DNA of 64,000 nt from Rehmannia glutinosa (GCA_016081115.2 JABTTQ020003410.1:186001-250000); one strand, 5' to 3'. Shown: positions 10,440 through 21,720, numbered from the stretch's first letter. Made by a program: numbers and translations. The notes: generated by a model from the letters alone, not told the origin.

Positions 10440-11139
10440 TGGGCAATCGGCTATGTAGTGCCCGGATTTTCCGCATTTGAAGCAAGAATTGTCTCTTGGC
10501 TTTCTTGCTTTATTTTTGTTTACAAATTTTGCAAATTTTCTAACAAGAGCCGTTTCTTCATCATCCTCATCACTAGCATAATAAACATTATTAGAAGAAG
10601 ATCTTAAGCCTTTAATAATATTTTGCGTACCCGATTTAGAGGTGGATGGTTGAGAATTTTTCTCTCCTTGAGATATACTTCATAAATGAGGAGATTCCCA
10701 ATGAGCTCATCAAACTTGAGTGTCTCAAGATTTTGAGCTTCCGTGATTGCCGTCACCTTTTTAGGACCATGAGCGGGAAGGGCGTTTAATACCTTGGTCA
10801 CCTTGTCTTCTCGGAGATGACCTTTCCAAGAGCCACAAGAGGATTGACAATGTTGTCAAGCCTTTCCACCATTTTTGATATGCTTTCACCATCATGCATA
10901 TTGAAATTTTCAAAGACTTTCACAAGCATTGTTTTTCTTGCTTGCTTTACTTTCTTTCCGCCCTCATAAATGGTTTCTAATTTTTCCCAAACTTCATGTG
11001 CCGACCGTATGCCTCTTATGCGATTATATTCGGTGGCGGTAAAGAGAGCAATGTAAAATATTTAAGGCCTTACCATTTAGAGAGAAAAACCTTCTTGTCA
11101 TTTTCATCGTACTCCTTGAATGGCTTGGGAGTAGTGGTA
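10440..11139 (-). pseudogene. gag: copia gag, middle and C-terminal part (outer element)
   Basis: This is the left part of a gag gene whose 5' part is at 18947-19128. The split is caused by the inner element, and the TSD CCATC lies at the junction. On the minus strand TTTPKPFKEYDENDKK follows directly from the 5' part. The UBN2-type capsid region continues with frameshifts (RSAHE-type motif near 11000). A zinc knuckle CFKCGKSGHYIADC (C-X2-C-X4-H-X4-C) lies at 10443-10484. Within about 40 bases the sequence jumps into the pre-RT region, so protease and integrase are deleted. Confidence 0.8.
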
Positions 11140-11144
11140 CCATC

Positions 11145-12651
11145 TGTTTGATACATGTTTTTATCTTAATTTTGATGATTTTATTTTATCACCAAAACAA
11201 TGTTTTTAAAGGTTGTCCAAATACTCCTAAATGTTTTAAAATGGTTTTAATATTTTCCGGAGCATTTCCTCAAAGATTATTTTCGATAATGTTGGACAAC
11301 ACTTTTAATAATTTTATGTCAATGAGTTTTTACTTCAAAACAAGGTTCCTAAATGTTGTCTAAATACTTCCGATTTGTTCAAAATGTTTTTACTAATTTT
11401 TCGGAGTATTTCTTGAGTTTTATTTTCGACAAAAATTGGACAACATTGCTGTCTCGTGGTCGGCCGGTCGCCATACATAGGGCAACCCGCACTGAAGAGT
11501 ACGTTTGAAACAGAAAAATGAACTGAAGTAGAATTGGGCGGTCGCCAGGTGCCGCCCAGGGGGTCGGCCAGTGGTGTCGTCGACCGGTCGCCCCCCGTGC
11601 GACCGTACACTGCAAGTTTGCAATTGAAAGCAGAACTTTTTTCTTTAGTTTTACACTTAGGGGACCGGTTGAAGTCGTGGTCGGCCGGTCGAGGTACACG
11701 TTGACCGGTCACCCCGTGTAAAATTACCGTGATTCGTTTCAAACTTCTATTTTCGTGTGACCGGTCGCTTTTTGTGCTTTGTGACAAGAAAATTATGACC
11801 GTTTGACAGCGGACACATTTCCTTAAATTGTGGGATTGATTTTTAACAGCTATATTCTTGATTTTAATTGTATTTTTCGTAGATTTTCAATCCCCAAGAG
11901 GAGCCTATGCTTGATCAATCATCTCCTATAAATAGAGGAAGTTTTGGAGCAACCAATACAACAATTGAGATACAACACAACAAGATACACTTCAAGCAAA
12001 TATTTGTTCTTCATTGTTATTATTCTTGTTGTATAATTTGCCTAGCTATTCACTTTCACATTCTTGAGGTCTAGTCTATTCTTGATTACACTTTGCACTC
12101 AAATTGTAATATTCATTATTGAGTTGTAATCTTGATTTTTGGTTATCATTCAAACACAAGATATCCTTGTGAGTGTTCTTGTGGTAAGAGCACACTTGGA
12201 TGATCTAGGTTATAGGTGCAAGAAGATTGTGGTGATCTTTTATTGAGGTGTTGAAGAATTTGGTATTCTTCAAGGTTGAAGATTGTGGTAATCTTCACAA
12301 GGTGCCGTTGAAGGAAGATTGTGGTAATCTTCAAAGGGAGATTGTGGTAATCTCCAAAGGTGGTGTTGAAGAAGAGTGTGGTGCTCTTCAAGGTGTTGTA
12401 AGTTGAATTTGTATTTATTTTGGTAATAAATAAAATTCTTTTTCTTTTTAAAATCCATCCCGGATATCTTTGGGGTGGTAGAGGATTAGGACCTAGGTGG
12501 GTTGAACCTCTTTAAATCAACGTGTGTTGTTTACATTCCGCACCTTATTATTTGTCCTTGAGCATTCGGTTAGAAAAAGAGGGATAAATCGAAAAGATGG
12601 AGATAATCTATTCACCCCCCCTCTAGATTATCGTAGCCGCTTGGACTTACA
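11145..12651 (+). repeat. 5' LTR of the inner copia element
   Basis: 1507 bp, highly similar to 17452-18946. A TATA box (tataaatag) lies at 11927-11935 with a consistent copy in the 3' LTR. A GC-rich block at about 11455-11770 is full of CGACCGGTCG and GGCCGGTCG motifs and is where the two LTRs differ most. The downstream part repeats the motif gattgtggtaatcttc several times (12216-12390). Confidence 0.9.
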
Positions 12652-12653
12652 AG

Positions 12654-12666
12654 TGGTATCAGAGCC
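12654..12666 (+). promoter_or_regulatory. Primer binding site, initiator tRNA-Met type
   Basis: tggtatcagagcc lies two bases after the 5' LTR end. It is the standard copia primer site complementary to the 3' end of initiator tRNA-Met, and fixes the LTR boundary. Confidence 0.9.
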
Positions 12667-13753
12667 AAACTCTTTGGCAAGCTCGTTTCACATCGCGAGT
12701 GAAGAGAAACGATCGTCGGCTACGAACGAAGCTCAACTTTCCGGCACCTCCACCACCAAGCCACCTCGGTTTGATTCCAAAAATTTTATATTTTGGAAAG
12801 AAAGAATGGAATGCTATTTACAAGGTTGCGGGTTTGACATTTGGAACACCGTTATCAATGGAGAATCCATTCCAACGAAGAATACACCACACACCTTTAA
12901 AGGCTTCAAAGAGCTCAATAATGAAGAGAAGAGAATCATCTCTTTAAACGGTAAGGCTCTAAATATCTTGTATTGTTCACTTACTAATTTGGTATACGAA
13001 CATATTGTAGGAATTCGATCGGCACATGAAGTATGGCAAAAATTAGAAGCCATCTATGGAGTATTTGCAAATGAAAGGAGTAAAACAAAAGCATCTACTT
13101 CTCAAAGGGATACAAGCTCAAATCTAAGGAACAAGCCTATTACAACTTCTAACTATGAAGAAGTTGAATATTGTTTTATGGGCATCGAAGAAGAAAATGA
13201 GGTATGTCTTAAACCCTCTACTTCCTATGATATTGTTATTCAAAACAATTATAGTGATTTGCAAAATGATTATGATGAACTTCAAAATGAATTCCAAAGC
13301 TTACTTGTTAAATACAAAAATTTGAAAAAGGAATTCAATGTTTTGAAAAATGATAAGGATAGTTTATTTACTTCCTATGAATCACTATCATGTGCTCACA
13401 CCACCACACTTGATAAGGTGAGAAACCTTGAAAAAGAAAATAGTACTCTTGTTGAGAATATTGATTGCATGAAAAAGGATTTATTAAAATCAAACTTGAG
13501 TACTAATAAAATGTCCAATATTGTTGATGTCCATAATTATGATAAAGGCCTTGATCATAAGCCTAATGTTGTTAATCATATGAAAAAGGATCAAGTCACT
13601 ATGCACGTTGGTCATTATGCTCCTAGAAATATTACATGCTTTTATTGCGGTAAAAAGGGTCATACGGTAAATATTTGTCGGGCTAAAAATAGCTCTAATT
13701 ATTGTTGGAGACCTAAAAGTCTCAAGACTAATCCTAAAGGACCAAACACATAA
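12667..13753 (+). pseudogene. gag: gag of the inner copia element, start codon lost and capsid shortened
   Basis: The frame is open from inside the LTR to the stop at 13753. It shows the UBN2/copia capsid start (FWKERMECYLQGCGFDIWN, then IRSAHEVWQKLEAIYG), a long polar helical stretch with heptad-like leucines (about 13240-13480, probable coiled coil) and a zinc knuckle CFYCGKKGHTVNIC at about 13638-13679. Compared with the outer gag, the ATG before ATNEA reads TCG, and the only upstream in-frame ATG is in the LTR. The capsid domain jumps from AIYGV to a low-complexity region near 13060, which suggests an internal deletion. RNA packaging could in principle need only the sequence, not the protein. 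Confidence 0.85.
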
Positions 13754-14849
13754 GGGTACCACAAAATAATGTGTTATTAGGTACCCGTCGAAATAATGAT
13801 CGAAGAAAATTCATACCGCTAAGAGACATCAAATGACCGTTTCATTTGATCAAAGAAGAAAGACCATCAACAATGGGAAGGTAGCAAACCTTGGAAATGG
13901 AATAATCAAAGAAGTCATCATCAACAAAGTGACTTCTCAAAGGGAAGATATCATCAACAATGGGAACGGCACAACCCATGGAAACGGCGTAATTGGTAAA
14001 CCGTATCTCCCCATTTATATATGCATTTTATTTTAATTTTATGCATATTTTTATTCGTGTCTTTATTGCATAAATGAGTTTTCAAGTATTTTTCTAACTT
14101 AGGTCGTTAATATATTTGTGAGTTTCATAATTTTTTAAAAGAAGACCTTACATTTTTTATAAAACTTGTGTGCATTTAATTAGACTTATGTGGCTTATTA
14201 TCTCTTATGAAATCTTATAGCATAAGCTCTTTTTGATATCTCCTATTACTTGCCTACACTTGTGCTTTTTGTGCAAATTGTGTTTAAGAATTGTGTAGGA
14301 TATATATCTCTTATACATTGGCCATTTCGTCATCAAGTTTCATAAACTATCGAGGTATTTTGACTCGTATTTTTCTTAGAACTCGATATTATGCTTATGC
14401 ACATATCTTTCAAGATATTTCACTTTAACCCCTTAAGTGCCCCTAAATGATTTTGCAAATTTGTCTTAAAAGGGCACTACTTGCTAAGTCTCGATTTTCT
14501 CAAATTTATGTTTTCCGAACCCGTATTTGTTGGACTTTGTCCAAAATTATCTTTTGCAAAGTTTTAAAACTTTTGGGGTGAAAAATCGAATTTTAGAAAA
14601 TGCAGGAAAGAAAAATTGCCTTTGGGACGGTCAAAGCGGGCGACCGGTCGCGCACCCTACCTCGGCCGGTCGCCAAGACAAAATCACTAGTTAAAAACGT
14701 TCTGTTCTTCATTTTGAAACAGACGAAGCAAAATCCCTAAAACCCTATAACAGCGTTCTTCATCCCTTTTCTCCTATAATCTTCAATTCTTCATCATTTT
14801 TCACGATTCTTGTTGCTAATCTTCTTATTTTCACAAGAATCTTACATAT
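13754..14849 (+). other. Non-coding spacer of the inner element where pol is expected
   Basis: About 1.1 kb of AT-rich sequence lies between gag and the second ORF. A short trace of post-gag sequence is seen at 13755-13835, then nothing recognisable as protease, integrase or RT. A GC-rich patch at about 14635-14680 again carries CGACCGGTCGCG and CGGCCGGTCGCC. Confidence 0.65.
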
Positions 14850-16000
14850 ATGGCTCCCCAAAGAATTCTATGGTGAAATCCCATCTCCAAGCGTAGAAGA
14901 GGCGGAGAGGGTTCGTCGAGAAATCGGCAAGAAGAAGCCGAACAAAGGGATATCCGAGCTGCCCAGAGAAACGTGGCTCAAGAAGGTGATGATGTTCAAA
15001 ATCCCATTCTCTCTCGGGCCCAAATTACCGAGCTCCGCGGAACAATTTCGCTCCAAAATTGCCGTTGGGCGAAAGGTAAAAAATCTTTTGTTACTCAAGC
15101 TCCTAATTCCCACAATGCTCTTAATTTCATCAATAAGTATGCGGAATGGTACTATAAGGATTCGGGGATGGGAGGAAAATCTATTGCTCGGACTAAAATG
15201 TGTCGTTTTAGTTCATTTACAAATGAATATCCTACTATTAGAGGATTTTTTTAGGAGCAAGGTTGGATGTATCTATGGGAGCATGCTTATGTTTTGTATG
15301 ATGATGATATTATCCAACATTTTTATGCTAATATGTGGGTGCAATATGATAATGAAAGGAAGCCGATTGCCGTTAATTCGCTTGTAAAGGGTCGTCATTT
15401 TAGATGGACTCCCAATGATATTTGCCGGCTTTTACATGTTAGAGAAGGTGGTTGGGATTATTTCTCTTGTGGGACTTGGAATGATGAAATGTTGGGGTGT
15501 CGATGAAAGAAGTTAAGACGTATTTGGGAGTATGGCCAAAGTATTTTTTGTTGGCAATGACACTTGAGCATCGTATTTTGTCGGTCATTGTCGCATATTG
15601 CATTTGTGGTAAGTCGGGAAAGATGCCTAGCAACATGGATTACTTTTTGACTTATAAGATTGCTAGGGAGGAACCACTTAACTTTGGTGCCATATTTATT
15701 CAATGTCTAATTGAGTCCATCACTCAAGGTAATAAGAAGTTGGTTATGGGAAATTGGATTTGTAAACTTCTTATTCAATCGGGACTACCTTCGTCGGAAT
15801 GTAACTCGGAGATATTTCAAAATGACTTTGACATTGATAACATCTCCCAAATGGTCACGATGCGCAAGAATATGGACATCCGACCAACAAAAATGGCTAG
15901 AGGAAGAGGTCAAGATTCCCCCAATCCTAATGACTTCTTTGATGACGCCGAGGTCGTAAGATTGGCGGAGGAAGGTGAACCGAGCAATCCAGGAGGGTAA
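14850..16000 (+). pseudogene. Envelope-like / putative plant transposon protein ORF (Transposase_32-like)
   Basis: A frame starting ATG at 14850 meets a stop nine codons in (14874-14876), continues to a second stop at 15252-15254 and shifts frame near 15500, ending at 15998-16000. The joined segments resemble the 'putative plant transposon protein' domain found in many plant retroelement ORFs: KGRHFRWTPNDICRLLHV, YFLLAMTLEHRIL and an acidic tail after KMARGRGQ. In Sireviruses an extra ORF downstream of pol is called envelope-like. No signal peptide or clear membrane helix is seen. The family assignment is from pattern memory and needs a profile search. Confidence 0.6.
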
Positions 16001-17451
16001 TACCAGGTGCTCAACCGCCTAGGAGGTATACCCAACCGAATTTGATGAGATGAGGACTTTTCATGAAACGAGATATGAGGCTTTGGAGCAAAAGACCTCC
16101 AAAATGCAAAAAGTCTATCGGCAAGTTGAAGAAATTCATCAAGGACTTTATTCCCGGATCTTGCTTCTCCTCGGATGAGGAATGATGTCCCCACCCCCTT
16201 TACTTTCTAGCATTTTCATTCATGTTGCTTTATATTCTTATGAACCTTTGTAAAAACTCTAATGAAATTTGCTCGTTTTCTTTTGAAAGGGTGAAAATTA
16301 CAAGTTAATAATGACTTGTGGGTGGTCATGGTATTGATGGAGTATTCAATGGTAAAAATACTCTAATTTAGCTATGGTTAATGTTGGTGTGAAGTACTTG
16401 ATGGTAAAAGTGCTTCTTTCTAGTTTTTGCTTAAATGCATTTGAGATGCTTTAATTATTTTGCTTAGATGGTTATTTTGGGACATTTGTAATGTCAAATG
16501 TGCATTGTTTGATGCTTGATATGCATATCTTAATGGCTCTTTATTTTTTCTTGATGGCATTTGTAATGCCTTGATCTCTCTTTGGTTAAATTATCTCAAT
16601 TGGGTTGAACCCTTGAGAATCTTTTTGTTGAGCCTCTTATTTGATGGACAAATATTGCATATTTTGCATATGATTCTATTGAGCTTTGAAATGAGGATGA
16701 TTGATGATGATATGGAAATTTTCTGGTTTAAACCATTTACAAAGGTTATATACAACCTCTTTTATTTTTCACGCACACATAGTGTTCGATGAAATGTTTC
16801 AATGAAAATTTCAACTTCTACATGATTCTCTAGCTTCCAAATGTCTTAAAAATCATGTTTTTAGCAAACAAATGAGCTTATAAATTCTTATGATACATTT
16901 CTCCAATTTTTTGGATTCTTTTTGCTTAAGTTGCTAAACGATTGATAAACCGTCCCTTTGATGCACTTTGATGTCATTATATAATGCTTCTATCATCCTA
17001 ACACTCTTTTTGATGATTCAAAGGGGAGAAACAGGAAATTGACTCATTAGCTCAAAGAAGCCAATAAAAGCTTGTTATAAAAGCTATAAGCTATGGCTCA
17101 TAAAAGCCATAAGTTGTGATTCATTTTTAGTCCAATTAGTGCTTGATGGACTTATACAAATGTTTAATGATGTTTTGTGAGGGGAGCTTATAAGCTCTTG
17201 AACAAATTGTAAAAGCTAAAGTTTTTAGCTTATGGATAATTGCTTTTACATTATTCTTGATATGCTTGTTGATAGGGAGCTTGTGCTTATTAGTGAATAT
17301 ATTTACTCCCTACTTGGTTGCTTTTATATTTTGGAAATTTTGGTTGCTTCCAAAACGGTCAAATGTTTTTACCGGAAAATCATTTCTAAAATTGTTCTCC
17401 TATCTTTGTGTAAAAATTGTTTTGGTTTGTAATCATCAAAAAGGGGGAGAT
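16001..17451 (+). other. 3' non-coding region and polypurine tracts of the inner element
   Basis: About 1.4 kb without a gene, rich in T and in ATTTGTAATGCC-like phrases. A tract-like copy (GATGATTCAAAGGGGAGAAAC) is at 17012-17032, and the polypurine tract proper (CAAAAAGGGGGAGATT) is at 17437-17451 against the 3' LTR. The pair matches the arrangement in the outer element. Confidence 0.7.
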
Positions 17452-18946
17452 TGTTTGATACATGTTTTTATCTTAATTTTGATGATTTTATTTTATCACC
17501 AAAACAATGTTTTTAAAGGTTGTCCAAATACTCCTAAATGTTTTAAAATGGTTTTAATATTTTCCGGAGTATTTCCTCAAAGATTATTTTCGATAATATT
17601 GGACAACACTTTTAATAATTTTATGTCAATGAGTTTTTACTTCAAAACAAGGTTCCTAAATGTTGTCTAAATACTTCCGATTTGTTCAAAATGTTTTTAC
17701 TAATTTTTCGGAGTATTTCTTGAGTTTTATTTTCGACAAAAATTGGACAACATTTATGTCTCGTGGTCGACCGGCCGCCCTATAGGCAACCCGTACTGAA
17801 GAGTACGTTTGAAACAGAAAAATGAACTGAAGTAGAATTGGGCGGTCGGCCGGCCGCATCCAGGGTCGGCCGTGCCGTCGATCGATCGCGCCCCGTGCGA
17901 CCGGTACTGCAAGTTTGCAATTGAAAGCGAGAACTTTTTTCTTTGGTTTTACACTTAGGGGGGGACCGGTTGAAGTCGTGGTCGACCGGTCGAGGTACAC
18001 GTCGACCGTCGCCGCCTGTAAAATTACTTGTGATTCGTTTCAAACTTCTATTTTCGTGCGACCGGTCGCCTGTGCTTTGACAAACAAAATTATGACCGTT
18101 TGACAGACACATTTCCTTAAATTGTGGGATTGATTTTTAATGACTATATTCTTGATTTTAATTGTATTTTTTTCAGTAGATTTTCAATCCCCAAGAGGAG
18201 CCTATGCTTGATCAATCATCTCCTATAAATAGAGGAAGTTTTGGAGCAACCAATACAACAATTGAGATACAACACAACAAGATACACTTCAAGCAAATAT
18301 TTGTTCTTCATTGTTATTATTCTTGTTGTATAATTTGCCTAGCTATTCACTTTCACATTCTTGAGGTCTAGGCTATTCTTGATTACACTTTGCACTCAAA
18401 TTGTAATATTCATTATTGAGTTGTAATCTTGATTTTTGGTTATCATTCAAACACAAGATATCCTTGTGAGTGTTCTTGTGGTAAGAGCACACTTGGATGA
18501 TCTAGGTGATAGGTGCAAGAAGATTGTGGTGATCTTCTTATTGAGGTGTTGAAGAATTTGGTATTCTTCAAGGTTGAAGATTGTGGTAATCTTCACAAGG
18601 TGCGTTGAAGGAAGATTGTGGTAATCTTCAAAGGGAGATTGTGGTAATCTCCAAAGGTGGTGTTGAAGAAGAGTGTGGTGCTCTTCAAGGTGTTGTAAGT
18701 TGAATTTGTATTATTTTGGTAATAAATAAAATTCTTTTTCTTTTTAAAATCCATCCCAGGATATCTTTGGGGTGGTAGAGGATTAGGACCTAGGTGGGTT
18801 GAACCTCTTTAAATCAACGTGTGTTGTTTACATTCCGCACCTTATTATTTGTCCTTGAGCATTCGGTTAGAAAAAGAGGAATAAATCGAAAAGATGGAGA
18901 TAATCTATTCACCCCCTCTAGATTATCGTAGCCGCTTGGACTTACA
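17452..18946 (+). repeat. 3' LTR of the inner copia element
   Basis: 1495 bp beginning TGTTTGATACATG behind the polypurine tract and ending CTTGGACTTACA before the TSD CCATC. TATA box at 18223-18230. Nearly identical to the 5' LTR except in the GC-rich block at about 17760-18075. Confidence 0.9.
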
Positions 18947-19128
18947 CCATCCTCCAATTTTGTTGTTGGTTGAGCAACTCCTTCAATGACCACATTCCAA
19001 ATATCAAATCCGCATCTTTGTAGAAAGCACTCCATGCGGTCTTTCCAAAATGCGTAGTTGTTGGCGTCGAATAGTGGTGGCTTGTTGGTGGAGGCGCCGG
19101 TGGTGAGATAAGCTTCATTCGTAGCCAT
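18947..19128 (-). pseudogene. gag: copia gag, 5' part (outer element)
   Basis: The minus frame starts ATG at 19128 (MATNEAYLTTGAS), 46 bases downstream of the primer site in element sense. It continues with FWKDRMECFLQRCGFDIWN, the copia capsid start, to EDG at the insertion site of the inner element. The remainder of the gene is at 10440-11139. The close match to the inner gag shows that the two elements are relatives, not the same copy. Confidence 0.85.
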
Positions 19129-19173
19129 GGATCTTTCCTCTTTACTCGGAGCGAGCTTAGCCAAAAAGAGTTT

Positions 19174-19186
19174 GGCTTTGATACCA
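19174..19186 (-). promoter_or_regulatory. Primer binding site of the outer copia element
   Basis: On the minus strand TGGTATCAAAGCC, one base off the usual TGGTATCAGAGCC, starts two bases inside the 5' LTR end. It marks the tRNA-Met primer site and the element's minus orientation. Confidence 0.85.
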
Positions 19187-19188
19187 CT

Positions 19189-20525
19189 TGTTACCCAAGT
19201 GGCTACGATAATCTAGAGGGGGTGAATAGATTATGCCGATTTTTCGCAAATCACCCTCTTTTTCGAATCAACAAGTAAATGACAAGAATGTAAATTCGGA
19301 AATTAAACAACACTCGTTGATTTAAAGAGGTTCAACCCACCTAGGGCCTAATCCTCTACCACCCTAGTATCTCCAGGGATGGATTTCAAAACGAAAAAGA
19401 TTTTATTAATTACCACAATTAATACAACACCTTGAGGATCACCACAATCCTCTTACAACACCTTCAAGGAGATTACCACAATCTTCCTTCACCACCTTTG
19501 AAGAGTACCACACTCTTCAAACACCTATCACCTAAATCACCCAAGTGTATTCTTACCACAAGAATACTCACAAGGATGTCTTGTGTTGAATGATGGACAA
19601 AATTCAAGATTACAACTCTATGAAACCAATACAAAGATTGAGTGCAAGTGTAATCAAGAATCAAAAAGCCAGACCTCAAAGATGTGCAAGTGAAAGTACT
19701 TAGGCTATTACAACAAGAATGTAAAAATGAAAGCTTGAACAATTTGCGATTTCTTGTTGTGTATTTTGCTTGTATGTGTTGTTTTTGTGTCTTCAATTCA
19801 TCCTCTATTTATAGGGAAGCTTCACCAACATAGGCTCCCAACATAGGCTCCTCTATCTTCACTTCGTCTACAAAAAGAAGATCACAAGATGTAGAAATAT
19901 TGTACAAAATTGAAAAGCAAATCTTGTTGTCACAGATTGCAACGGTTGGAATTTTTTGTCAAAAAATAACATAGGCGGACCGGTTTTGCCTGTTGAAGAT
20001 TTCGACCGTTTTAAAAAATAGTGCGATCCGGGTAGGGGTTGCGGGGCGACGGCAGGTCGGAGGGGTTCGGCCAGGTCGCTAGGGGTGCGGCCGGTCGGCC
20101 TCCCCGGACCGGTCCCCTGCTCCATTTTTCAAGTCCGTAAGTCTACATTTCGTGTTTTCTTATCTTCGTCTGGTCGACCATTTGGGCGCAGTCTGGCCGA
20201 CCTCCCTTTGAAATGTTGTCCGATTTTTTTCAAAAATAAACTTCAAGAAATACTCCAAAAAATTAGTAAAAACATTTTAAATCATTTGGGAGTATTTAGA
20301 CAACATTTATAAGCATAGTTTTGGTGTAAAAACCAATTTAAACAAAACCATCAAAAGTATTGTCCAATTTTTATCAAATTAAAAACTCTAAGAAATACTC
20401 CAAAAATTAGTAAAAACATTTTAAATCATTTAGGAGTATTTGGACAACATATAAAAACATTGTTTTGGTATAAAATCTTATTAAAACAAAATCATCAAAA
20501 TCTTGATAAAAACATTTATCTAACA
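19189..20525 (-). repeat. 5' LTR of the outer copia element
   Basis: 1337 bp, nearly identical to 6467-7765. The minus-strand TATA box is at 19806-19813. The GC-rich block (about 20030-20115) differs from the left copy by several small indels and extra GGTCGG repeats. Confidence 0.9.
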
Positions 20526-21196
20526 ACTACTTATTTTAGAGATTTATACCTTATAGAATTAAGAATTCGATTTAGAATAAGTGATCATGAGACTTATAAG
20601 TGGAGATTGATATTATTCATCTATTATCATCAATTTTGGGACAAAAAAAAATATATATGGAATTACCAAATACCCCTTAAGGGACGGCCATGATGGTATT
20701 TTAAGTGTAGAAATATCTCCCAACTCTTGTACATGTACACCTTGTGTATTCATCTTGTGTATTTTTACACCATTAATTCAAACCTACATCTTAGAATAAT
20801 CCTACAATCTCAACCACCCAATTGGTCAAACAAGACAAATTTAAAAATTCCCCCTAAACTTAGCATTTTGGCTAATTGTCCCTAATAAAGTTGCCTAAGT
20901 ATTACTTTACTCCCTAATTTCCTCAATTATTACTCTAACTTATCATCTAATCAAACAAGACAAAAAAAAATTTACCCCTCTCCCCCCCTCATGGACGGCC
21001 AAATGGCCATATTGGGGATCAAATTTTGTTTCAATTTTCATTCTTCCCAACTCTAAGACTTGAAGATCCTCTCAACTCTCTCTAAAAATCCTCCTACATC
21101 TCTCTACACATTTTCTTCTTCTTCTTAACACTTAACCAAAAAATACAAGAAATTCCCCTCTTAAACTTCACAAAAAATTCGAACCATATACTACAC

Positions 21197-21720
21197 AAGG
21201 TAAGAAATTTTCTTCTTCAATCTATTCTTATACCTTCTAGCTCACCTCTTTCACCTCCTAATTTAAGTTTGATTTTTTTGATTTTGAGGTATACTTAGAA
21301 GACCTTTGAAGATATTAAGAGACTTGTCATCTTGAAGAAAACTTGTGAAGAAATTGACTATAAGGTAAGAAATGGAAATTTTAGTATCTTCTTCTTCTTC
21401 CCTATTAATTTCGAATTTTAACACAAAAATTATAAATTTGAGGTGATTAGGGGCTGACCTTGGAGCTTTGGTTAAGAGGTGATCAAGTTATTAAGAGACT
21501 ATCAATTTTTGACTACAACTTTCAACTACACAAGATAAGTGTGGTACCTTTGGCCTATTCCTCCTCTTTTTCCCTCCTTAGTTCAACTCTTCATTTTCTA
21601 ACTCAAAAATCCTTGTATTAATTGACTTAGGGGCTGCCTTAAGTGAAGATTAAAATCCTCAAGGTTTAGGGACATATTACTTTACACCAATCAACCAAAC
21701 AAACAAGGTGAGTGGAAAAA
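21197..21720 (+). repeat. Diverged tandem repeat, about 170 bp, with splice-donor-like starts
   Basis: AAGGTAAG at about 21197 and 21362, AAGATAAG at about 21532 and AAGGTGAG at about 21705 recur every 166-173 bases. Each is followed by a T/C-rich run. Most units end with a TTAGGGGCTG or similar phrase and a purine-rich stretch. The repeats are diverged, so the copy number (four) is approximate. Confidence 0.55.

Larger units (their letters stand above)
11145..18946 (+). mobile_element. Inner Sirevirus-like copia element, plus strand, gag and envelope-like ORF but no pol
   Basis: LTRs at 11145-12651 and 17452-18946 both begin TGTTTGATACATG and end CTTGGACTTACA. The target duplication CCATC is perfect (11140-11144 and 18947-18951). 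A tRNA-Met primer site, a gag with zinc knuckle, an ORF of the 'putative plant transposon protein' type and a polypurine tract follow in order. No protease, integrase, RT or RNase H motif is found between gag and the second ORF. The element is nested in the gag of the outer element in opposite orientation. With pol missing it would depend on a relative's enzymes, and its own genes are also broken. Confidence 0.88.
6467..20525 (-). mobile_element. Outer Sirevirus-like Ty1/copia element, minus strand, internally deleted
   Basis: Two near-identical terminal repeats, 6467-7765 and 19189-20525, share TGTTA...TAACA ends and bracket a minus-strand copia interior. A primer site matching initiator tRNA-Met lies just inside the right LTR, and a polypurine tract just inside the left LTR. 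Gag, RT and RNase H remain; protease and integrase are missing. The polypurine tract linked to GATGATT and a second copy upstream match the Sirevirus (SIRE/Maximus) pattern (family knowledge). The interior is split at 11145-18946 by a related plus-strand element. The five flanking bases are actct on the left and actac on the right, so there is no perfect target duplication. Confidence 0.88.

Noticed and set aside
11335..11787. 150-codon minus frame, with a similar one at 17780-18112
   Set aside because: It lies in the GC-rich part of the inner element's LTRs, on the strand opposite to the element, with no family resemblance. The equivalent frame in the other LTR is disrupted.
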